A DNA stretch of 37,219 nucleotides. Source: Rhodocyclales bacterium. Lineage in GTDB: Bacteria > Pseudomonadota > Gammaproteobacteria > Burkholderiales > Rhodocyclaceae. The first letter of the stretch is position 1; every line of letters begins with the position of its first letter. Shown here one piece after another: positions 31,121-37,219 of this stretch. Made by a program: the position numbers and the translations under genes. The notes under the pieces were generated by a model that did not search any database, had not been told where the DNA came from, and worked only from the letters and a program-made list of their open reading frames with translations. The DNA lies in contig JACRPB010000326.1 in the NCBI GenBank assembly GCA_016214175.1, positions 1 through 37,219 on the forward strand, read 5' to 3'.

Positions 31121-31664
31121 ACTCGGCGCCAGCCTGCTGATCCGCGCCCGCAATGCCATCGCCGCCCAGTTCGGGGAGCCGCCGCAACCCGAGCCTGCGC
31201 ATCCGCAACTCGACCAGGCCGGAGCCACTTTCGTGACCCTGACCCAGGACGGCAAGCTGCGCGGCTGCATCGGTTCGCTTGAGGCCTGGCGTCCGCTAGC
31301 GACCGACATCAGCGCCAACGCCCAGGCCGCGGCCTTCCGCGACCCGCGCTTCCCGCCGCTGGCGCAACGGGAATTGCCGGCGACGCGCGTCGAGGTCTCG
31401 CTGCTGGCGCCCGCCGAACCCATTGACTGCGCCGACGAAGCCGACGCCCTGGCCAAGCTGCGTCCCGGCGTCGACGGCGTGATTTTCGAATGCGCAGGCC
31501 GCCGCGCCACCTTCCTGCCCCAGGTTTGGGAGAGTCTGCCGGAACCAAAGATCTTTCTCGCCCATCTCAAAGAGAAGGCCGGCTTCGCGCCCGACTTCTG
31601 GGCGCCGGGCGTCAGACTCTACCGCTACGAGGTCAGGAAATGGAACGAGCAGCAGACGAACTGA
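31113..31664 (+). CDS. amrA: AmmeMemoRadiSam system protein A (AMMECR1-like)
   Basis: From ATG at 31113: MDELGASLLIRARNAIAAQFGEPP; GATFVTLTQDGKLRGCIGSLEAWRPLATDISANAQAAAFRDPRFPPL (AMMECR1 LRGCIG motif). Confidence 0.95.
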   Translation: MDELGASLLIRARNAIAAQFGEPPQPEPAHPQLDQAGATFVTLTQDGKLRGCIGSLEAWRPLATDISANAQAAAFRDPRFPPLAQRELPATRVEVSLLAPAEPIDCADEADALAKLRPGVDGVIFECAGRRATFLPQVWESLPEPKIFLAHLKEKAGFAPDFWAPGVRLYRYEVRKWNEQQTN

Positions 31665-32725
31665 GCGGCACCCCGGCCCGCTGGTGGCACGCGCTGCCCG
31701 ACGGGCGCATCCAGTGCGACCTCTGCCCGCGCGACTGCAAGCTGCACGACGGCCAGCGCTCCGCCTGCTTCGTGCGCGCCAACAAGGGCGGCGAACTGAT
31801 CCTCACCACCTACGGCCGCAGCTCCGGCTTCTGCATCGACCCGGTGGAGAAGAAGCCGCTCAACCACTTCTTCCCCGGCTCCGCGATCCTGTCCTTCGGC
31901 ACCGCCGGCTGCAACCTCGCCTGCAAGTTCTGCCAGAACTGGGACATCTCGAAGTCGCGCGCAATGGACCGCCTGCTCGACGCAGCCACGCCGCAGGCCA
32001 TCGCCGCCGCGGCCGTCCGCGTCGGGGCGAACAGCGACGCCTTCACCTACACCGCCACGGTGACATTCGCCGAATACGCGATGGACACGGCCGACGCCTG
32101 CCATGCGCTGGGCGTCAACGCCGTCGCCGTCACCGCCGGCTACATGCACCCGGCCGCGGCGCGCGAGTTCTACGCCAGGATGGATGCGGCCAACATCGAC
32201 CTCAAGGCCTTCAGCGACGACTTCTACTTCAAGCTCTGCGGCGCCCGTCTGCAGCCCGTGCTCGACCTCATCGCGCTCGTGCATCACGAAACCGGCTGCT
32301 GGGTCGAACTGACCACTCTGGTGATTCCCGGCCACAACGACTCCGACCAGGAACTCGGCGAGTTGGCGAAATGGGTGGCGACCGAATTGGGGCCCGAGAT
32401 GCCGCTCCATTTTTCCGCCTTCCATCCCGACTGGAAGATGGGCAACGTGCCGGCGACGCCGCCGGCAACCCTGCGCCGCGCGCGCAACATCGCCCTCGAC
32501 GCCGGCCTGCACTACGTCTATACGGGCAACGTGCACGACCGCGCCGGCGACGTCACGCACTGCCCGCAATGCGGCAAGCCCGTCATCGAGCGCGACTGGT
32601 ACGAAATCCTGAGCTACGACCTCGACGACGCCGGCCGCTGCCGGCACTGCGCCGCCGCCATCGCCGGCCGCTTCGGCCCATTTGCCAAGCCTTTCGGCGC
32701 CCAGCGCATACCGGTCACCATCTAA
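31640..32725 (+). CDS. amrS: AmmeMemoRadiSam system radical SAM enzyme
   Basis: From ATG at 31640: MERAADELSGTPARWWHALPDGRIQCDLCPRDCKLHDGQRSACFVR; CNLACKFCQNWDISKS (CxxxCxxC); C-terminal CPQC...CRHC zinc-ribbon-like pairs. Confidence 0.95.
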   Translation: MERAADELSGTPARWWHALPDGRIQCDLCPRDCKLHDGQRSACFVRANKGGELILTTYGRSSGFCIDPVEKKPLNHFFPGSAILSFGTAGCNLACKFCQNWDISKSRAMDRLLDAATPQAIAAAAVRVGANSDAFTYTATVTFAEYAMDTADACHALGVNAVAVTAGYMHPAAAREFYARMDAANIDLKAFSDDFYFKLCGARLQPVLDLIALVHHETGCWVELTTLVIPGHNDSDQELGELAKWVATELGPEMPLHFSAFHPDWKMGNVPATPPATLRRARNIALDAGLHYVYTGNVHDRAGDVTHCPQCGKPVIERDWYEILSYDLDDAGRCRHCAAAIAGRFGPFAKPFGAQRIPVTI

Positions 32726-32751
32726 TCCGCGTACCCGATCGGCGACTCGGG

Positions 32752-32769
32752 TTACCGGTTAACCGGTAA
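32752..32769. repeat. 18-bp perfect palindrome
   Basis: ttaccggttaaccggtaa is identical to its own reverse complement. It lies 27 bp after the radical SAM stop. Confidence 0.9.
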
Positions 32770-32828
32770 GCAGAATACAGGCTTCGTGGAATTCAGCCCG
32801 AGCCGCGGGTCTCCTAGCATTCGTCTGC

Positions 32829-32908
32829 CCAGGGACATGGCGGTTCGCAACGAGCGAGCTGCGCCGCTCGTCCCTGGGGGCCCCGGCGCCAGTGGCGCCG
32901 GACGACCG
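32829..32908 (+). other. Structured element: nested inverted repeat plus strong adjacent hairpin upstream of the small ORF
   Basis: cccaggga ... tccctggg outer stem with inner cgagcg/cgctcg, followed by ccggcgcc-agt-ggcgccgg (perfect 8-bp stem). No T-tract. Coordinates approximate. Confidence 0.5.
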
Positions 32909-32935
32909 AAGACCAGGGGATCCAGGCGGGGAAAC

Positions 32936-33142
32936 ATGAATGATCTAGATGGCTACGTAGGCCGCATCGTCAGACTCAACGGCGACGCTTTGCAAACTGT
33001 CGCGCGGCGCGCTCAACGCCAGGGCGTGGCGCTCGAAAACTGCTTCGTCGTGGCCTCCGTCAGCTACGAAGTGAGCAAGCTGATCTGTTACGGCGCCAAT
33101 TTTCGGGTTGCCGTCGGAATTTCCGAAGTGGCGCTGATCTAG
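32936..33142 (+). CDS. Small hypothetical protein (68 aa) in the TPS locus
   Basis: MNDLDGYVGRIVRLNGDALQTVARRAQRQGVALENCFVVASVSYEVSKLICYGANFRVAVGISEVALI. Internal ATG of ORF 32786..33142 with a GGGGAAAC RBS-like sequence. No family recognised. Confidence 0.55.
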   Translation: MNDLDGYVGRIVRLNGDALQTVARRAQRQGVALENCFVVASVSYEVSKLICYGANFRVAVGISEVALI

Positions 33143-33162
33143 CCGCTCCCCCACAAGACCCC

Positions 33163-33185
33163 GCGGGATCGATGGGCGATCCCGC
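33163..33185 (+). other. Hairpin between the small ORF and tpsB
   Basis: gcgggatcg-atggg-cgatcccgc, a perfect 9-bp stem with a 5-nt loop, not followed by a T-run. 23 bp upstream of the tpsB ATG. Confidence 0.6.
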
Positions 33186-33208
33186 ACACCGGAATCGAGG
33201 ACATCGAC

Positions 33209-34924
33209 ATGAAACCGCTAAGCGCACTTCGCCGCAACATCCTGCTCCCAACGCTGTGCAGCAGCCTGCTCACGCCGGCCGGAGCCTGGGCCCAGGTGGC
33301 ACCCGACTCCGGCCAGATCCTCAACGAACTGGAGCGTTCGCTGCCGCCGGCGCCGCCGCAGCGCCAACGCACCCAGCCGCTGATCGACGAGCCGCTGCGG
33401 CCGCCGCCGAGCGCCCTGGCGTCGGCGCGTTTTCGCGTCAACGGCTTCCGTATCTCCCGCACCCAGACCTACACCGAAGCCGAATTGCTGCCCCTGGTCC
33501 AGGAGTTCGTCGGCCGCGAACTCAGCTTGTCCGACGTCAACCGGGCGGCCGACATCCTGACGAGCCATTACCGCGATCGCGGCCATTTCGTCGCACGTGC
33601 CTACGTTCCGGCCCAGGACGTCAAGGACGGCATGGTCGAAATCGTCGTCCTCGAAGGGAGCGCCGACAAAATCAGCGTCGTGCCGGAAGGCCGCGTCCGC
33701 CTCTCCGGCGCCTATGCGCAGAAAGTGCTGGAGAACGCGCTCGGTGCCGGTTCCGTCATCCGCCAGGAGAACCTCGAACGCGGCCTGCTGCTGCTCGACG
33801 ACACCCCCGGCGTCGACGCCCGTGCCGCGATTGCGCCCGGCGCCACGGTCGGCACGTCGACGGTCATCGCCAACGTCACCGAAGGACCGCTCGTCGGCGG
33901 CAGCGTCATTCTCGACAACGCCGGCAACAAGTTCAGCGGCACCGGACGCATCGGCGCCTCGCTCAACCTCAACGATCCCTCGGGCGCCGGCGACGACGCG
34001 ACGCTGCGCTTCATCCATTCCAGCGGCGTCGATTACGGGCGCATCGGCTACCAAGTTCCGATCGGCGGCAGCGGCCTCAAGCTCGGCGCCGCCTATGCCG
34101 CGTCGAAGTACGTCCTGTGCTGCGATTTCGCCGCGCTGCAAGCGCGCGGCAAGGCCAGCGTCGCAACTCTGACGGCGTCCTATCCCTTCGTCCGCAGCCG
34201 CGACTACAACCTGCGCGGCAGCCTCGGCTACGACGCACGCAAGTACTTCGACGAAACCGTCGTCGCCACCACCAGCGACCGGCGTACCGGCGTCGTGACC
34301 GCCACTCTCGCCGCAGACGGCCGCGACGGCTTCGGCAGCGGCGGCCAGACCAGCGCCGCGCTCGCCTTCTCGCGCGGCAACCTACACCTGAGCGACTGGA
34401 TCAGCGACCGCAATGCCGCGCTGAACGCCCATACCGACGGCAGCTATACCAAGACGGCATGGAACCTGTTGCGCTTGCAGCGACTCGGCACCAACAGCTC
34501 GCTCTATCTCGCCCTTGCCGGACAGTTCGCGTCGAAGAACCTCGACTCGTCGGAGAAGTTCGTCCTCGGCGGCCCCCAGGGCGTGCGGGCCTATCCTCAG
34601 GGCGAAGCGACCGGCGACGAGGGCGCCTTGCTCAACCTCGAATTCCGCTACGAGTTCACCCCGGCGTTGCGCGTCGCGGCCTTCGTCGACAGCGGCAGCA
34701 TTCGCGTCGCCCGCAACGAATGGGCACCCAGCGCCATTCCCAACCGCTATACGCTGTCCGCCGCCGGCTTCGGCCTGCAATGGAGCCAGCCCGGAAACTT
34801 CGCCGTCCTGATGAGCCTCGCCCGTCGCCTCGGCAGCAATCCGGGCCGCAACATCACCGGCAACGATTCCGACGGCACCCATGACGACACGCGCTTCTGG
34901 CTGCAAGCGATAAAGTTCTTCTAA
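33209..34924 (+). CDS. ShlB/FhaC/HecB family two-partner secretion transporter (TpsB)
   Basis: 571 aa; signal peptide; POTRA region [64 protein letters not shown]; barrel motif GGPQGVRAYPQGEATGDEGALLNLEFRYEF; C-terminal Phe. Confidence 0.93.
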   Translation: MKPLSALRRNILLPTLCSSLLTPAGAWAQVAPDSGQILNELERSLPPAPPQRQRTQPLIDEPLRPPPSALASARFRVNGFRISRTQTYTEAELLPLVQEFVGRELSLSDVNRAADILTSHYRDRGHFVARAYVPAQDVKDGMVEIVVLEGSADKISVVPEGRVRLSGAYAQKVLENALGAGSVIRQENLERGLLLLDDTPGVDARAAIAPGATVGTSTVIANVTEGPLVGGSVILDNAGNKFSGTGRIGASLNLNDPSGAGDDATLRFIHSSGVDYGRIGYQVPIGGSGLKLGAAYAASKYVLCCDFAALQARGKASVATLTASYPFVRSRDYNLRGSLGYDARKYFDETVVATTSDRRTGVVTATLAADGRDGFGSGGQTSAALAFSRGNLHLSDWISDRNAALNAHTDGSYTKTAWNLLRLQRLGTNSSLYLALAGQFASKNLDSSEKFVLGGPQGVRAYPQGEATGDEGALLNLEFRYEFTPALRVAAFVDSGSIRVARNEWAPSAIPNRYTLSAAGFGLQWSQPGNFAVLMSLARRLGSNPGRNITGNDSDGTHDDTRFWLQAIKFF

Positions 34925-34950
34925 CCCCGACCTCGACTTCCTCCCCTTCG

Positions 34951-34979
34951 ACCCGCGCCCGGCGCGGGTTCTTTTTTTT
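34951..34979 (+). terminator. Rho-independent terminator after tpsB
   Basis: acccgcgc-ccg-gcgcgggt stem-loop followed by tcTTTTTTTT. Confidence 0.9.
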
Positions 34980-35025
34980 CTGCCGTCGCGTCGACGCTGC
35001 CGGCACAGTAGTTCCACCTACCCAT

Positions 35026-35091
35026 TCCCACTCGGCATGCGGCTACGTCTGTAGCGCCCCACGGGGGACCGGTCCCACCGGCCGAGTGGGA
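35026..35091 (+). other. Long inverted repeat enclosing two smaller hairpins upstream of tpsA (structured leader or REP/MITE-like element)
   Basis: tcccactcggc (35026-35036) / gccgagtggga (35081-35091), a perfect 11-bp outer stem; inside are gctac-gtct-gtagc and gggaccggtccc. Confidence 0.6.
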
Positions 35092-35215
35092 TTTTGCGGC
35101 GACCGATCGGGGGGTTCAGTCCATCGCCGCCCGGCCCCGCCTTGCCCAGAATTCGCTCATACCGTGACGACTGGCGTCACCGACCACCGACAAGCCTTCC
35201 TGACAGGAGCCCATC

Positions 35216-37219
35216 ATGAGCAAGAAGCCAACCCGCAAGCCTACGAGCTTTACCGTCCGCCTCCCCGGCGGCAAGCGTCTGACCTACATCATGCGCCCGC
35301 GGCGGCTGATGAGCCGCCTGGCCGTCTGGCTGTTGTGCCTGGCCGGCGCCATGCCGGCGCACGCCCAGTTGGCCGCCAACGCGCTACCCACGGGCGGCAG
35401 CGTCGCCCCAGGCACCGGCAGCGCGACCATCGCCACGAATGCCGCCACCATGACCGTCGACCAAACCACGAGCAAGGTCGCCATCGACTGGACCACGTTC
35501 AACGTCGGTTCGGCGGCCACGGTCAACTTCGTCCAGCCCAACAGTTCCGCCGTCGCCCTCAACCGCGTCTCGGCCGCCGGCGGCGCATCCGAAATCGCGG
35601 GCGCGCTGAACGCCAACGGCCAGGTATTCCTCGTTAACCCCAACGGCGTCCTGTTCGCCGACACGGCCCAGGTCAACGTCGGCGGCATCGTCGCGTCGAC
35701 CCTGAACATCACCGACGCCGACTTCCTCGCCGGCACCTATTCCTTCCTCACCACCGACCCGAACAGCGTCGCCACTGTGGACAACATGGGCACGATCAAC
35801 ACCGCCAGCAACGGCTATGTCGCCTTCCTAGCCCCTGGGATCAGCAATCTCGGCACCATCACGACGCCGCAAGGCACCGTCGCCCTGGTCGCCGGCGATG
35901 CCGTCACGCTCAGTTTCGCCGGCAACCGCCTGATCGGCTTCACCATCGACCAGGGCACGCTCGCCGCCTACGTGCAAAACGGCAACGCAATCATCGCCGA
36001 CGACGGTCTCATCCTTCTCAGCGCCCAGGCCGCCGACGCGCTGTCGTCGGCGCAGGTCAACAACTCCGGCATCCTCCAGGCCGCCACCGTGGTGAGCGGC
36101 AACGGCTACGTTCGCCTCGAAGCCATCGGCGCTGCCGGCGGCGCACCGGCAACCGTCACCCTGGCGGCCGGCGTTCCCGGCACCCCGCCGAGCCCCTCCA
36201 CCATCACCGCCGACCACGTCGCGATCAGGGCGGACGACGTCGTCGTCGGGCCGGTGGCATACGATCCCCTGTTCGACACCCTGCCTCAAGTCACGACCAC
36301 CGGCAGCACAACCGACGCAATCGTCGTGACGGCCAGCAACGCGTTCACGAACAATGGCGACAACACCGTCTTCGCGACCGCCCCCGGCACACGCTGGCTC
36401 GTCTATTCCGCCAATCCCGCTCAGGACAGCCACGGCGGCACCGGACTCACGGCACTGGCTGCCGACTTCAAGCACTACAACTGCGCGGACGCAGCCGTCT
36501 GCGCGCCGACGCAAACCGGCAACGGCTTCATCTACACCGTGGCGCCCGTGCTGTCGGTGACGCCCGGCGCGCAAGCCGTCGTCTACGGCACCGGCGCAAA
36601 CTTCACACCGACCTACACCGGCTTCATCGACGGCGATGCGAGCGCCACTGCCGGCATCGGCGGCACCGCCAACTACAGCATCGGCGGCATCCATTCCACG
36701 AGCGCCAACCCCGTCGTCGGCGTGCACGAAGTCAGCTACGCCAGCGGCCTGACGAGCAGCCTCGGCTACCAGTTCGCCGACAATGCCGCATCGGTCAATG
36801 AACTTGCGGTATCCGTCAAAGCCATCACCGCCACCGGCATCACCGCCGCCAGCAAGGTCTACAACGCCAACACCGTCGCCACCCTCAACGCTGCCGGCGC
36901 CGCCTTCGCCGCCGGCAGCGTCGTCGCCGGCGACAACGTCGTCCTCGGCACCGCCGCCGCCAGCGGCGCCTTCGCCGACAAGCACGCCGGCACCGCCAAG
37001 GCCGTCACCGTCTCCGGCCTCGCCCTCTCCGGCACCGATGCCGCCAACTACAGCGTCGCCGACGCCTCCGGCGCCACCGCCAACATCACCGCCAAGGCCA
37101 TCACCGCCACCGGCATCACCGCCGCCAGCAAGGTCTACAACGCCAACACCGTGGCCACCCTCAACACGACCGCCGCCACGCTCGCCAGCGGCGCCACCAG
37201 CGACGCCGACAGCAAAGTC
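35216..37219 (+). CDS. Filamentous haemagglutinin-type TPS adhesin/exoprotein (TpsA) with MBG/YDG-like repeats, truncated by window edge
   Basis: 668 open codons from ATG at 35216 (RBS AGGAG): MSKKPTRKPTSFTVRLPGGKRLTYIMRPRRLMSRLAVWLLCLAGAMPAHAQ; TPS domain WTTFNVGSAATVNFVQPNSSAVALNRV...GQVFLVNPNGVLFADTAQVNVGG (NPNG[IV]LF). It has no stop in the window, so it is missing from the ORF track. Confidence 0.93.
   Translation, partial: MSKKPTRKPTSFTVRLPGGKRLTYIMRPRRLMSRLAVWLLCLAGAMPAHAQLAANALPTGGSVAPGTGSATIATNAATMTVDQTTSKVAIDWTTFNVGSAATVNFVQPNSSAVALNRVSAAGGASEIAGALNANGQVFLVNPNGVLFADTAQVNVGGIVASTLNITDADFLAGTYSFLTTDPNSVATVDNMGTINTASNGYVAFLAPGISNLGTITTPQGTVALVAGDAVTLSFAGNRLIGFTIDQGTLAAYVQNGNAIIADDGLILLSAQAADALSSAQVNNSGILQAATVVSGNGYVRLEAIGAAGGAPATVTLAAGVPGTPPSPSTITADHVAIRADDVVVGPVAYDPLFDTLPQVTTTGSTTDAIVVTASNAFTNNGDNTVFATAPGTRWLVYSANPAQDSHGGTGLTALAADFKHYNCADAAVCAPTQTGNGFIYTVAPVLSVTPGAQAVVYGTGANFTPTYTGFIDGDASATAGIGGTANYSIGGIHSTSANPVVGVHEVSYASGLTSSLGYQFADNAASVNELAVSVKAITATGITAASKVYNANTVATLNAAGAAFAAGSVVAGDNVVLGTAAASGAFADKHAGTAKAVTVSGLALSGTDAANYSVADASGATANITAKAITATGITAASKVYNANTVATLNTTAATLASGATSDADSKV
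36821..37165 (+). repeat. Near-identical tandem coding repeat (276-bp / 92-aa period) in tpsA
   Basis: 69 bp gccatcaccgccaccggcatcaccgccgccagcaaggtctacaacgccaacaccgt[c/g]gccaccctcaac at 36821-36889 and again at 37097-37165 with one mismatch. Confidence 0.9.

Noticed and set aside
32829-32908. c-di-GMP (GEMM-type) riboswitch
   Set aside because: Stem arrangement and a GGTTACCGG string nearby were suggestive, but the conserved GCAAA/GACGCAAAG cores are absent.
33172-34884. 570-aa plus-strand ORF overlapping tpsB
   Set aside because: Arg/Gln-rich +1 frame of tpsB. The tpsB frame has a clear signal peptide, POTRA and barrel motifs.
35026-35091. Integron attC-like site
   Set aside because: Imperfect palindrome of suitable length, but it lacks GTTRRRY/RYYYAAC core sites and there is no integrase or cassette array.
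35828-36985. 385-aa minus-strand ORF opposite tpsA
   Set aside because: Gly/Asp/Val-rich mirror of the tpsA repeat-rich coding frame; no RBS or domain evidence.
36821-37219. CRISPR-like repetition
   Set aside because: The repeat is an in-frame 276-bp coding repeat of an adhesin, not short direct repeats with unique spacers.

Overview
High-GC chromosomal window, betaproteobacterial and probably Rhodocyclales-like (inferred from gene order and families, not from a search). Most of it is conserved housekeeping sequence. On the minus strand: guaA (cut by the left edge), guaB, RatA/RnfH, a TrmH-type methyltransferase, the rnhB-lpxB-lpxA-fabZ-lpxD-skp-bamA-rseP-dxr-cdsA-uppS-frr-pyrH-tsf-rpsB envelope/translation cluster, pgsA-uvrC-UDG, and an ispD-ispF-thpR-cNMP-domain-AI-2E transporter run. 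On the plus strand: a DUF4124 protein, smpB, a Bcr/CflA-type MFS transporter, a SenB-like glycosyltransferase, earP-efp, an MgtC/DUF4010 membrane protein, a complete AmmeMemoRadiSam triad (Memo-AMMECR1-radical SAM), and a two-partner secretion (TPS) locus. The TPS locus has a 68-aa small ORF, TpsB, and a large TpsA adhesin that runs off the right edge and is absent from the supplied ORF track. The best leads are: (1) a SenB-family selenosugar-synthase-like gene with no senA/senC nearby; (2) the translationally overlapping AmmeMemoRadiSam operon, whose function is unresolved; (3) the TPS locus with an unrecognised small protein, a strong terminator between tpsB and tpsA, and several perfect inverted repeats that could be structured leaders or REP/MITE-like elements; (4) divergent or internal promoters whose -10-like hexamers sit inside short symmetric dyads. 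No tRNA, rRNA, CRISPR array, transposase or phage gene was recognised. All calls come from reading the sequence; no database search was run.
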